Assembly (NCBI RefSeq): GCF_000209165.1
Contig: NC_009047.1
Coordinates: 62,001 to 126,000 of the forward strand
Source of the DNA: Scheffersomyces stipitis CBS 6054
Lineage: Eukaryota; Ascomycota; Pichiomycetes; Serinales; Debaryomycetaceae
DNA length: 64,000 bases
Reading direction: 5' to 3'
The position numbers were made by a program, and so were the translations under genes. This document shows, one piece after another, positions 40,404-51,500 of this stretch (the first letter of the stretch is position 1; every line of letters begins with the position of its first letter). The notes below the pieces were generated by a model that saw only the letters and a list, made by a program, of their open reading frames with translations, searched no databases and was not told the origin of the DNA.

Positions 40404-41015
40404 ATGTTGTCTACAGTCGGACTTGTTCACAGAGGCTTCGTGCCCTTGTTCAGGACAAATGTCTTGAGAAGTGGTGTGAGATGTCTTCAAACATCTAGAA
40501 TCGTACAATCGGCTGCTACTTCTACGTCTACTTCTACTGGCTTCAATGATCCCACGAAAAAGCACACTGTACCAGTGACTGTCGACCGAGAATTGCCAGA
40601 CCCCTTTGCCAACCAGAAGAAGAACAGAAAGTACTTTGTCTCATATGCTATTGGAATCACACTCGCCTGTGCCATCATCTTCAACTACGAAAAGACCAGA
40701 TCGCCCATCACCAACTCTACCTTGTACTTTTTGCGTAGATCGGCTCTTGCCAAGGAGCATTTGGGAGAGGGGATCGACTTCAGAAGCTCGTGGCCGTGGA
40801 TTTCTGGGCCGTTGAACACCGTTAAAGGTGATATCGATATCAGTTTCGTCGTCCAGGGTTCCAAGAGCAAGGGTGTCTTGAAGTTGAAGGCTAGCAGAGA
40901 CACGAAGTTGCACCCTTTTGAAGTTCACCATTTCATTTTGGAAGTGACTGACAGCAATGGCCAGGCTGTGGAGTACGACTTGACGAAGGACCCTGCAGTT
41001 GAGTTTGACATTTAG
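40404..41015 (+). CDS. COA1: Cytochrome c oxidase assembly factor 1
   Basis: A 203-residue protein from the ATG at 40404, which gives a mitochondrial presequence (start MLSTVGLVHRGFVPLFRTNV). Conserved blocks are RELPDPFANQKKNRKYFVSY, one membrane span (YAIGITLACAIIF), NYEKTRSPITNSTLYFLRRS and SWPWISGPLNTVKGDIDISFV. These match S. cerevisiae Coa1 closely. Coa1 sits in the inner membrane and acts with Mss51, Cox14 and Shy1 in the maturation of Cox1. The in-frame ATG at 40290 would place 38 non-conserved residues ahead of the presequence and is less likely. Confidence 0.93.
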   Translation: MLSTVGLVHRGFVPLFRTNVLRSGVRCLQTSRIVQSAATSTSTSTGFNDPTKKHTVPVTVDRELPDPFANQKKNRKYFVSYAIGITLACAIIFNYEKTRSPITNSTLYFLRRSALAKEHLGEGIDFRSSWPWISGPLNTVKGDIDISFVVQGSKSKGVLKLKASRDTKLHPFEVHHFILEVTDSNGQAVEYDLTKDPAVEFDI

Positions 41016-43336
41016 TAGATAGTGTGGTTAACTTGTACATAGAAGCATCGATATGGATATATGAAAACGAAGAGTAGAAGAGAAGGAGTGTAGAGTCATA
41101 ATGATAAAATGAATAAAGAATAGAGTAGTAAAACATTTGCAGGTGAAGTGAGGACAGTGAAGAAGCGCAAATGAAGAAACGAGTATAGCGAAGATTTATA
41201 TAAGAGACGAGGAGCAGAGGGAGAATACGACTAAAGAGAGCCATTACAGCAGAGAGAGAGTGTGTGTGAATTGTAGAGACTTTAGAATAGTGAAGAAAAA
41301 GGTGAAGAGACCGTAACAGCAAGACAAGGTACAATACAAGCGTGCTAGGAAGTCAAGTATAGCAGATATAGTAAAATAGTACTTGCTCAGAACAAGAATA
41401 TGCATATCCTAATTCGGATGGATTTATGAAAATCAAAGAAGGCTTCCAAAAGCATCAAGGGCACGATAAGTTGGAACTAATTCCTATAGAGTGGAATAGC
41501 CGGAACTGTGCGGAGGCAGGGCTAATTTCAAGTACTAAAGTGAGATTTAAATTGCTGAATTGATTTAACGAATTTGCCAGGCGATCCAGAAAATATCTTG
41601 ATACCACATGGCTGGACGGTTTGTGATTTTATTTGGTACAGAAGCTATAGAAGTATACGAGAGGGAACGAGCTGAGCTGAGATGAGATGAGATGAGATGA
41701 GACGAGACAAGAAGACGATATGAGACGATATCAGACGATATCAGACAATCTGAAGAGAGGTAGAGAGTGAAGCGATTCATGAGATTGTTACCGAGATCAG
41801 TTGGAAGTGAAATAGAGACTTTCAGCTTCCAAGTCCTGCTTTTTGTTACTCTGCTTCTGTGTCGATTCTGTTCACGTTTGTTTCTCCCTGTGCATTTGAT
41901 AAAGGAGCACTATTGTCTCGTTGTGAGCACAGACCAGGCTTGCCGTTGTACATAGCCTGGTAAAACGAGCTGCGAATTTCACACCGAGCTGTATCGTGAA
42001 ACTTGCCAGATCGGCCGAGGTGTCGGTTAGCTTTGGCATCTGTCACAGCTCCAGATAAGCCCATGCTCCTACGAGATAAGGATACTGGAAATACGCCCTT
42101 AACTTCTAGTTCCTCTTACACTTCCTCAGTGTACGCAATATTGAATGTGGGAGGCATTTTATGACAGATCGAAGTATTGCTTATTCGCCAGACAGGGGTG
42201 GCTTTGCTATCGAGACTTTTCCACATTCTTCGTCCACATTTCGTCTTAGTCTACCTGCTGTAGCGAGGCACTGAAGTGAACATTTTATCAAGGGGTAGGG
42301 TTGCCCGCCTTTCCTTGATTAAGTCCTTAATTCTGCGGGCAGGTAGCGTCTATTCACACTGCCGTACTATAAATATTTCTTTCTCTATTTTATGGCTCTA
42401 TATACTTGGAGACTTTGTAAACGTCAATGAATATGACATTGAAAAGGACAATAGCACCATCAGATTTGGTGCGGTGATCACCTCTCCGAATCTCGCGATA
42501 ATCGGCCGTCTACTTCTCTTTTGTACTTAGCAAATTTGTCGTACGAATCCTCTGCCGCTACTGGCCTGCCAAATTTCACCTTGGATCACATTCCTATTTA
42601 ACCCTCCACCATTGTCCCGGTTAACTTCGCTATTCTCTTCTATAATTAGGCCAGAAAATATTGGCTACCGTACAGGCTTGCGCTCGCAACCACACGGATA
42701 TTCCCCATTAGTTTCTTTTTCGCCAGAAGAGGTCGTGTGGCCAGCACAAACCTTCCACAGGCATCTACATCGTGGAAGAAGGTGATATTCAGAAAGAGTG
42801 CAAGAGCCTTACAGCCTACACCAGCATTATACCCTCTGATTCGACACTTCCAGCGCCTTCTTAGCTACGCCTTTGTCTTCCTCGAGTTTGCCTTTTTTTT
42901 CCACTCTCGCTACTGTTCATATCTGCTATCTCTCGCTCAGCACGATATTGAATCCAGAAGAATATCGAAATATCAAAAATCAAGAATAGAAGAGTATTGA
43001 AAGAGTAGAATAGACGTCACAAGTACATAGTCGACACCGTCATAGTCTCTGTCGACATCACCATCGTTATCTTGATCATATAAGCAATATCTAACGCTAC
43101 GACTGCGAGCTTGCTATATACTCCTATTGTCATCACTCCTATTCTCAATCCACAGTTCTCTTATCACTCGACCATTCTTCACCGTACTCGTTAACTATTC
43201 GACCACGGTCTCCAAATCCAACATAGTCATATCTGAACCTCCAGAAACCCCCCAAAACCTCGAATCTCACATCTGAGATTATCACACACACATTTTCCAC
43301 AGTCACTCACTATTAACTCATAATTGACATTATACA
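41016..43336. other. 2.3-kb region upstream of SKG1
   Basis: No supportable gene. The left part is purine-rich on the plus strand (41070-41340). A cluster of short tandem repeats lies at 41671-41753 (separate entry). The right 330 bases are CA/TC-rich leader before the SKG1 ATG. Such a long upstream region suggests complex regulation or an undetected non-coding transcript. Confidence 0.45.
41671..41753. repeat. Microsatellites: 5-bp and 10-bp tandem units
   Basis: About eight 5-bp units of the type GCTGA/GATGA/GACGA (41671-41710) are followed by four 10-bp units of the type GACGATATGA/GACGATATCA (41714-41753). Confidence 0.85.
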
Positions 43337-44446
43337 ATGGTAGACAGCCAAAGTTTAACCGTCGGACTAGCAGTGGGCATCCCCTCGTTCGTTATCATCT
43401 CCGTGGTGCTCCTCTTGTGGTTACGTAATCAGCGCAAACAAAAGAAGGAAGACTCTGTCAACGACGACATCGACATGGACCTCAGAGACGACCAGTCCTT
43501 CAACCAGTTCCAAGAAGAACTACATCGGCCTTACGCAAAAGGGAAAGCCGAACTAAACATAAACACATACAGCGACCCCAATAAGTCGTCATCAACAACG
43601 CAGGGTGAATCCTCTACAGAAAAACCCTACATCTCCTCGCATGGATCTACATCATCCAGCAACATAATTGACCAGCCCCACGTCTATGCGACTCCACCAC
43701 GTCCTAAATACAGTAATGCTAACAACGGCACTAATAACGTAAACAATAACAACATCAACAACTTAAACAACAACTTAAACAACAACATCAATAATACTAA
43801 TAATATTCATCTGAAATCTCCTTCGGCGTACGATTTCTACGAGACCTTTATTCCTATATTACCAGGAGGAGGTAGTCCCTCCACTAACAACGGCAACACA
43901 GCGCACCATTCCAATGCGAACAGCGTCCACGAGGCTCACAGTAACGGTAATTTGCAAAGCCAACTCCAGCAGCCTCCTCATATTCACGATGTTGCGTCTA
44001 CAAACAACAGCTCTAACGATAGTTTGAACGGCAACGATAGATCGTCTCTAGATAATTTGGCTAAACAGTTAACAAGCCCCGTCTTCTTTGAAAAGTTGCC
44101 CTCGCGTGCCACCACGGTAGCGTTGAAACCTCGTTTCCCCAACATGCAATCGAACAACTCTTCTAGTGAAGGCTTGAACAATAGATTGATCGGCGACACT
44201 ACTGCTCTCAATGACAACTTCATCTACGAAGCACCTACAGTGGATGTGAAAAAGACAGAGTTGCAGGCCAAAGATTTCCAGCGCAGTCATCTTTCACGTG
44301 AACAAACAGTGAAGTCTCATGAAGACGATGTTTCGTCTATACTGGCCAGTCACGCTGAAGACGTCGATTCTTTGGTGGAGCCTGATGTGTCGAGGTCTTC
44401 GAATGACGACGAATTCGTTTCGGATATCGACACTACCGCCAGTTGA
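43337..44446 (+). CDS. SKG1: Skg1-like plasma-membrane/bud protein
   Basis: A 369-residue protein with one N-terminal membrane span and no cleavable signal: residues about 7-28 (LTVGLAVGIPSFVIISVVLLLW) followed by RNQRKQKK. The long cytoplasmic part is Asn/Ser-rich, including an imperfect Asn repeat (about 125-155), and contains the motif YDFYETFIPILP, similar to YDQMVPVI in S. cerevisiae Skg1. Membrane topology, position of the span and length (Skg1 is 355 residues) agree. In S. cerevisiae Skg1 lies at the inner face of the bud plasma membrane and affects cell wall composition. Sequence identity outside these points looks low, so the symbol is provisional. Confidence 0.6.
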   Translation: MVDSQSLTVGLAVGIPSFVIISVVLLLWLRNQRKQKKEDSVNDDIDMDLRDDQSFNQFQEELHRPYAKGKAELNINTYSDPNKSSSTTQGESSTEKPYISSHGSTSSSNIIDQPHVYATPPRPKYSNANNGTNNVNNNNINNLNNNLNNNINNTNNIHLKSPSAYDFYETFIPILPGGGSPSTNNGNTAHHSNANSVHEAHSNGNLQSQLQQPPHIHDVASTNNSSNDSLNGNDRSSLDNLAKQLTSPVFFEKLPSRATTVALKPRFPNMQSNNSSSEGLNNRLIGDTTALNDNFIYEAPTVDVKKTELQAKDFQRSHLSREQTVKSHEDDVSSILASHAEDVDSLVEPDVSRSSNDDEFVSDIDTTAS

Positions 44447-45210
44447 TAAAGGATTCATAGAGTTGTGAAAATGAGTTCGTCCCTGTGTATCTGAAAGTAT
44501 TCTCAGATAGTTGTCTTAAACGAAGTAGTTTCAGTATTCGCTTTACTCTAGGCCCTGCCGTATTTTCTGGCTTTTACTGAGAATCTATTCTTGATATTTA
44601 GACGAATGTACAATATTACACCTTTAGAATAAGATGCAAACTTGTAGTATAGTGAATAATCATTCATATGTAATGTCATTGTACTCTATATAAAGACAGC
44701 TCTAAAGAGTATTGAATTGATGGAATCATGAATGAAGTAGCTTGCAAGTGAACTTGAAAGTGGGTGCAAATTCGGTCCTCTTAGTCCCACTATAGCACAA
44801 CCAAAGGTCAATTTGAAAGGCTTCTTAATGTATAAACAGATAAAAATGCACCTTGATAAGTATTTATATATAATTTCATGATAATATAGTCAACCTGCTT
44901 AATCATCGTTCCGGAAGAATTCTTAATTTCTTGTTTAAATTCGTATCTTAAATTCGTATCTTAATTTTGTATACTAAATTCTTTTAATTCTTTACTATTC
45001 TGAAATAATGCAAATAAGTAAGCAACCAATTCAGCTTCAACGAACTTTATTCTTATTAATCGCTTTCCCTCGCTCACTCTATTTATCAGTGCAGCAGAGA
45101 TGCACTGATTAAAGCTTCGATCTGCATGAAATTTCTCCAACTTTCAAATCTTTTTATCCGTACGCCGCTGTACCGAAAACCCTACATTTTCTTCCAAAAG
45201 CAGCAAAATC
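44447..45210. other. Intergenic SKG1 / OMA1
   Basis: AT-rich. AAATTCGTATCTTA occurs twice in tandem at about 44937-44964, with degenerate copies after. No gene seen. Confidence 0.5.
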
Positions 45211-46296
45211 ATGTTTCCAATATCGAGAGCCTTTGGACGGCAATTGGGTCGACCATCAACGTTTTCTTCCCGTTTTCAAAGTGTTTCTCCAGCTTCTTTT
45301 GCTCTTCGTAGTAGAGTTTTTCAGTCGGCCCCAGCTAGACAATATGCGACCTACAACCGTTTCAATGGTTCTTCGTCGTCTTCTTCATGGAATACGACTA
45401 CTTTCATAAATCTATTAACCAGCAGAAGAACCATCTACTTTGGTGTAGGTTTCTTGGGCTTTTATGTCTACAATCTCAATGAAGCACCTTTTACTCACAG
45501 GCGTAGACTCATCTGGATTCCCTACTGGCTCGAAACTAAAATCGGAGATTTTTCCTATAGACAAATAATGTACCAATACGGTGATAAGTTGGTCTCCAGC
45601 CAAGATCCCTTGTATGGGCGAATCTCCAAGATCATGAATAGATTGCTCTCAGTAGCCCTTGAGAATAACGAGAATCAGGCACAAAGACACCATCTCGAAA
45701 GCTTGAAATGGACCATCCATATCATCAAAGTAGATCCCAGAGAGTATCCGCCTAATGCTTTCATTTTGCCCAACGGTAAGATCTTCATTTTCAGCTCGAT
45801 TTTGCCCATCTGCAAAAACGACGATGGCTTGGCAACCGTGTTATCACATGAGTTATCGCATCAGTTAGCTCATCATTCGTCAGAGCAGTTGTCCAAACAG
45901 CCCTTCTACATCATGTTGTCAACGCTTTTGTATACAGTAACAGGAATCAGCTGGTTCAACGACTTGATGATTAAGGGTTTACTTGAAATGCCTGCTTCAC
46001 GTGAAATGGAATCGGAAGCAGATCACATAGGCTGTGAACTTCTAGCCAGATCTTGTTTCAACATCGGTGAAGCAGTCCAATTCTGGAAAAGAATGGCTCA
46101 AGCAGAAGAAGGCTTTCAAGCTAGAACTGGATCTCTGAGACTACAAGAATTCTTCTCGACCCATCCAGCCACAGACAGAAGAATAAATGATATACAACAT
46201 TGGACTCCAGGTTTGGAAATTATAAAGGAATCGTCCGGATGCTACGAACACCAATTCGGTCTCTTTCAAGAAGTTTCCCGCAACTTCTTTAGATAA
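45211..46296 (+). CDS. OMA1: Mitochondrial metalloprotease Oma1
   Basis: A 361-residue protein. A basic, Ser/Arg-rich presequence (to about residue 50) precedes a membrane segment ([16 protein letters not shown], about 74-89). The M48 peptidase domain has the zinc motif HELSHQ (His213, Glu214, His217), the third ligand in [10 protein letters not shown], and C-terminal [30 protein letters not shown] sequence before the zinc motif is typical of Oma1. The enzyme works in the inner membrane, overlapping with the m-AAA protease, and responds to membrane stress. Length agrees with S. cerevisiae (345). Confidence 0.96.
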   Translation: MFPISRAFGRQLGRPSTFSSRFQSVSPASFALRSRVFQSAPARQYATYNRFNGSSSSSSWNTTTFINLLTSRRTIYFGVGFLGFYVYNLNEAPFTHRRRLIWIPYWLETKIGDFSYRQIMYQYGDKLVSSQDPLYGRISKIMNRLLSVALENNENQAQRHHLESLKWTIHIIKVDPREYPPNAFILPNGKIFIFSSILPICKNDDGLATVLSHELSHQLAHHSSEQLSKQPFYIMLSTLLYTVTGISWFNDLMIKGLLEMPASREMESEADHIGCELLARSCFNIGEAVQFWKRMAQAEEGFQARTGSLRLQEFFSTHPATDRRINDIQHWTPGLEIIKESSGCYEHQFGLFQEVSRNFFR

Positions 46297-46371
46297 TTTA
46301 AGCATAGCTATACTATGACGTTAGATCATTACATTTCCCACAATTCTTATATATATATATCAATAGATAGA

Positions 46372-47337
46372 TCAAATATTTACAGTAATTTCCTCTTCCT
46401 CTTCCTTTTTTGTGTCATCTTCCTTATCCTCTAGCATCAACTTGCTCTTCAAAATACCTTCACCTTCGACGTACCTTATCACAAGGCTGTCTGGCTTGAG
46501 CAAGTTGAACTGGCTGACAGAGATTGAGATGTTATAATCTATATACTTGGGTTTAATGAGATTTCCGTTCTCATCATATATGTCCTCTTGAAATATCTGC
46601 AATAAACTCACTTCTATTGTTCCAGTTCTGTTTCTGGATGTGATGTCTTTGCTGGAATACAAGGGCAATGATAACTTAACGAAGTTGAGATCTTCATTGA
46701 ATTGTGTTTGGTCTTCAGCATTGGGAATTTTTACCTTGGCCGTGATCCAGCTTTCTACTTCATTTTCATTGGTATTCACAGAGAACTGGTCATTTTCATC
46801 CATGAATAAAGCAGAGAATTTCTTGACTTTAGGTTCGCCTCTTTGGTTTATGATGTAGTCTATGATTCTACGTTCAGTCACATCCACTACTTGTCTCTTG
46901 AAATGGTCCGCCTCATTTTCTATGCCTTTGAGAACATTTCCAAGTTCCGATTCATCGTATGTCTTGAAACGAACAATGCCATTCTCATTTTCTGTCGATG
47001 TACCAAGTATCTTGTTAACTTCTCGATTGTACTGCTTCTTTCTAAAGAACTTATACAAATAGTACCCACCTATAGCTAGAGGAGGGCAAACTGTAATTAG
47101 CACGTCGTGATGAACATGTACTAAAGTATAGGCACAACTACCAATTGCCCCGAAATATTTGGTTGTTAGCGATATCTTCTGGTTCCAGATATACTGAAGA
47201 GCATTCGTATTGGCGATGTAGGATTTCCTAGGAGGGCCAATTATGGGACCAGAAATTTTGACGAATTTTCTCGTATGGCGTAATTTTGGGAAATTCCTCA
47301 AAGTAACCTCTCCGAACAGACTTCGTATTATAATCAT
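46372..47337 (-). CDS. Unrecognised membrane protein, probably mitochondrial
   Basis: A 321-residue protein from the ATG at 47335-47337. The N-terminus is basic and nearly free of acidic residues (MIIIRSLFGEVTLRNFPKLR), consistent with mitochondrial import. Two hydrophobic segments lie close together at about 60-78 and 80-96 (GAIGSCAYTLVHVHHDVLIT, VCPPLAIGGYYLYKF), forming a possible hairpin. The following 220 residues are soluble and predicted mixed helix/strand, ending in an acidic tail (KEEEEEITV). I do not recognise the family. It overlaps nothing, is convergent with OMA1 across only 75 bases, and shares a 211-bp promoter with the RTS2 homologue. Confidence 0.75.
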   Translation of the reverse strand: MIIIRSLFGEVTLRNFPKLRHTRKFVKISGPIIGPPRKSYIANTNALQYIWNQKISLTTKYFGAIGSCAYTLVHVHHDVLITVCPPLAIGGYYLYKFFRKKQYNREVNKILGTSTENENGIVRFKTYDESELGNVLKGIENEADHFKRQVVDVTERRIIDYIINQRGEPKVKKFSALFMDENDQFSVNTNENEVESWITAKVKIPNAEDQTQFNEDLNFVKLSLPLYSSKDITSRNRTGTIEVSLLQIFQEDIYDENGNLIKPKYIDYNISISVSQFNLLKPDSLVIRYVEGEGILKSKLMLEDKEDDTKKEEEEEITVNI

Positions 47338-47548
47338 GGGCAGTGGTATTGATATTTCTCTAATAGTGAGACCAGGTTTCTGGTAGGAGTTCTAGAGTAG
47401 GCAACTTTTCAAAGTGCGACATTAAGCATCACAAAATGTCGCGCATCAATAAAGTGATATCAATTGCTCCAAAATTATAAATAATTTCATACTTGAATGG
47501 TAACATTATTCAAACTAACACATTAAAACCTCATTTAATATAATCGGA
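47338..47548. promoter_or_regulatory. Divergent promoter with GCGACATT/AATGTCGC inverted repeat
   Basis: GCGACATT (47416-47423) and AATGTCGC (47435-47442) form an 8-bp inverted repeat with an 11-base spacer, about 80-130 bases from both flanking ATGs. The same octamers occur in the MED31/DUO1 promoter. The factor is unknown. Confidence 0.4.
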
Positions 47549-48352
47549 ATGGCTCGAGCGGAAATAGGTACAGCGAAGTACCAATCCAAGAAGCTCAAGA
47601 TGGCGGGACTCCAGAAACTTAAATTTTATTGCCAGCTTTGTGAAAAACAGTGTAGAGATGCTAATGGATTCAAGAATCATATTGCCTCTCCAAGTCATCA
47701 GAGGAAAATTCAATCTCTCAATGATGAAGGACAAGGTAAAACAGTTGTAGAAAACTACTCAGAGCAGTTTGAGAAAGACTTCATGAGGTTGTTGAGGATA
47801 AATCATGGTACAAAGAAGATCAATGCTAACAAATTCTACCAAGAATACATATTGAATGATAGAGATCACGTCCATATGAACTCTACGAAGTGGTCCAGCC
47901 TCACCTCTTTCATCAAATATTTGGGACAAAGAGGTTTGGTACGTGTGGAACAGGGAGGTTCCGGAAACGAAGACGAGTTTAACCTTGAAATACGTTTGGT
48001 AGACCAATCTATCGAGATTCAACAGAACCAAAAGGAGAAGCTTAAGGCTGAAAACAAACGTTCAGATGAACAGTTAACCAATAAGTTCCTCGAAGAACAA
48101 ATAAGAAGAGGGAAAGAGTCTGCCAAATTAAACGAAGAGAGCCAACCTGAAGATGTGCAAGTACCGGTTACAGTTCAATCGGGTCCTATTAAGGTATCTT
48201 TAAAATCAACAGGCATAACAAAGAAATTACAAAGACCTTCTAAATCAATTTTTGGTGACGCTGCATCAGATGACGAAGTTGAAGCTGACAAGAAGCCAGA
48301 GCCGAAAGAAACTAAAGGTAAGATAAAATTCGGTTCTATTAAGAAACACTAA
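47549..48352 (+). CDS. RTS2: KIN17/Rts2-family zinc-finger protein
   Basis: A 267-residue nuclear protein. The C2H2 zinc finger lies at about 28-52 (YCQLCEKQCRDANGFKNHIASPSH). The KIN17 winged-helix region follows (about 65-155): ENYSEQFEKDFMRLLRINHG, NKFYQEYILNDRDHVHMNST and KWSSLTSFIKYLGQRG. The C-terminus is charged and disordered, with KSIFGDAASDDE. Human KIN17 also has a C-terminal SH3-like/KOW pair that is missing here, as in S. cerevisiae Rts2. Members act in DNA replication, repair and RNA processing; the exact role in yeasts is unclear. Confidence 0.93.
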   Translation: MARAEIGTAKYQSKKLKMAGLQKLKFYCQLCEKQCRDANGFKNHIASPSHQRKIQSLNDEGQGKTVVENYSEQFEKDFMRLLRINHGTKKINANKFYQEYILNDRDHVHMNSTKWSSLTSFIKYLGQRGLVRVEQGGSGNEDEFNLEIRLVDQSIEIQQNQKEKLKAENKRSDEQLTNKFLEEQIRRGKESAKLNEESQPEDVQVPVTVQSGPIKVSLKSTGITKKLQRPSKSIFGDAASDDEVEADKKPEPKETKGKIKFGSIKKH

Positions 48353-48518
48353 AATGCTGTAGCCTCATTGGAGAGTCTACATCTTGAATGTTACTACAGC
48401 TCCAAAAACTTAATTTTAACGATTTACGGTAGTACTAGCAGGATAATAGTATAATAGATACTTTAATAGATATTTTTATTCCTATAGTATAAATATGCAA
48501 TTTTGTAGTTCTTAATCG

Positions 48519-51500
48519 TTAGACTCGTTCGTAGCACAACACATAGACATCCTTGGAGTTGATAGCACCCATACCAGGCTGCGTAATACTTCCGTGAGGC
48601 AAGTTCACCTTCACATTCTCATCATCAAACAAACACCAATAAGGAACTTTGAGATTGTCCAAATTACTTCCTAGATTTTGATTGACCGTAGATTTGTTGA
48701 CAATGGATGTGTAGTGCCCGCTTTTAAGATTACCAAAGTGATTTATCAAACCGGATAATTTGTACACAATTTCATGACCGTCATTATTGAACTTCAATTT
48801 CAACGGATATTGAATGTATGTGTCTAACTTATCAGTCAAGTTGAAGACTGAAAACCGGGAGAGTTGAATAATCAAAATCTGTGGCAATTTGATGAAGTTC
48901 AAACTCTTCGTTGAAATGTTGGAGTGAATGGAACTTGTCGTTGTTTTCGTGCTCGTCTGAGAAGAAGGCGATTTGCTTCTTCTGCCTAGTTTGAAGATTC
49001 CTGACTTCTTGTTGACGAAAACAGGATGATTATCAAGAACACTGCTAGCAGAAACTTGGTCTCCGTTCTTGCTACACTTGGGACAGTTCCAGGCATTTTC
49101 TCCACTGAGAACTTCATCCTGGGAGTAGTAGCGTAAACAATCGGCTAAGTTGACCACATTCTTACTGCTATGGCTGCTTGGAATCGGTAGTGACAAAATG
49201 GTAAATGGAGAATAACTAATAGACTCATATCCACAAGAATTACATGTCAATTTGTTTTGCAAGTGGCCCTGGAAAAGATCATGGACTGGAGACGTTCCTT
49301 CCAGTTTCACAAGGGACAAGTACCACTTCAAGTATTCGTTTCTATCCTTCATATTGACATTAATATCCCACTTACGAATATAGTCCTCTAGCTCGTAGTT
49401 GGTTTCAATGCTCTTATTGGACAACTCCAGATGAAGTCTCTCCAAAACAAAGAGTAGAAACTCCTGTGCATCCTGCTGTTCGTATGGAATATTGAAGTCT
49501 GGCTTCAACAAGGACGTCACTCTGATGAACTTTGTAGGAGCTATAGAAACACTTCCATGCTGTGAGAAAGTTCGTAACAATGCTGAAATTGCTTCAGAGA
49601 GAAGAATAGAATCTTTGTGGTGACTGTTCAACTTCAGCGACAGGATAAGTCTCAAGTACTTGGGATCCTTGACATATCTCTGGTACGCCAGGTTGATGAA
49701 CAACGACTTGAACAACAGAACACCGAATATCAACTGTATTGTCAGGTTGATATAACAGGAAGAACCAAAGTTTCTCAATCCACAAACAGAATACTCTTGC
49801 ATGTATTGCTGCTTCTGAGTTTTGATCTGATACTGTTGCATCTGCACATGTTGAGGAACAGAAGAGCGAGGTGCTCCGAAATGTTGCACACTGCTAGGAC
49901 CATTATTGTCATAATAACCATTCGCTCCTTGTTGATTTACTTGCTGGCCTACCTCTTGCTGTTGAGGATAGTTAGGAAATGGGTTGTTGGATTGTTGGCC
50001 ATTGTGAAAGACATTATTGTTATTCATGTAGTGGTTATTGTTACCATTCTGTTGGTGGATTTCGTGACTATTGTAATGGACATTGACGTTTGTAGGCAGC
50101 GTCACCGGCCTAGCTATGGGAATCGTTTGTGGAGGACGGTGGGAAATATTGCCGCTATTGTTCTGTAGATTGCTATATGAATTTGTATTTGGGTTTGCAT
50201 CAGTAGGTGATTTTTGTGGATTCAGGAAATACCACTCGTCTGTATCGTTGGCCAATTCTGGAGCAACCGGAGATCTCAAACCCGGAGATATTGGCGACGG
50301 AATTGGTGATCTGCTTGTAATTTCGTCAGGAGGATACGGAGCCGAAGCTGTAGGTGATCCTGGAAACGTACTAGCTCTATTTGGTTGTAATGTATTTGCA
50401 GCAGAATGAGGCGGAGGAGGTGGCGGAGAATGTGGAGGAAGCAAAGATGGAGAAAAGTGCTTTGGAATTGGATGTGGAATATTTGGAGGCGAAGGTGGAG
50501 GAAGCTTCTTAGAACCAAAGAGCGATGTATCATTTTTCCCATTTAAGGACGGAAATCTGTGCTTGAATTCTGAGACAGAATCGCTTGGCAGAAGGGCCTC
50601 TTTTTCTTGAATGTATTGGTCATAGTTATCGTTATAGTCTTGTCTAGTGTCGCTACCATAGGTATTTTGACTTTTATCGGCCACTGTTAGGAACTCTTCA
50701 CTAGAGTTCAATTCCGGGTTCAAAAGCGGGTTCAAACTGTAAGTTTTCTTTGACTTTGTGATCAGAGAATTTCCATTAGACGTCTGTCTTGTTGAAGACG
50801 ACGTTGCAGTTTCGACAAAAAGATCACCATCTGAGCGCATTTCGTCACCACTGGAGATATTGATTTCCACCATGGATCGGTCTTTTTCCTTGAGGTATTT
50901 TATATACTCATGGAGCCAGGCATAAAGCTCCTCCACGTTAAAACTAAGCAAGTTTGAGTCGACAAGGTACTTTTTGATGTAGCCGCGAAGCGTCGCCAGC
51001 GAAACTGTGTGTGAGCTGTTTCGTATAATGTCGTCAGCGTTATAAAAGGCAAATACATTGAGATAGATGATGAAGTCCTGCTCGTTGGACTCGACAAAGG
51101 CGTCAAAGCCCTTAAAGTGGAGCATAATGAAGCTGTTAATGAAATAGTTGAAGATCAAGTATCCCTTGATGTAATTCTTCAATCCGTTGTGGTGATCACC
51201 GGAAGAGAACGCCGTGGCAGACTTCTCGTATAAAAGTTCACAGTAGTCAATGAGATCAAATAGCGATTTTGACGCTAATTCAGGATCGAGCTGGAGGTTC
51301 CGGAATTCGTGGTTGATCACTTTGGTGTAATACTGTTGGTTGGACTTGTCATTGACTTCACTATTCATATTCATGCCGTTACCAATATGGCTGACGTTGT
51401 TGTTGATGTTCATGTTCACATTGCTATTCATGTTGACATTACTATGCGTATGATTTGTATTTGCGTTGTAGTTGTTCATATTCACATTCATATTTGTATT

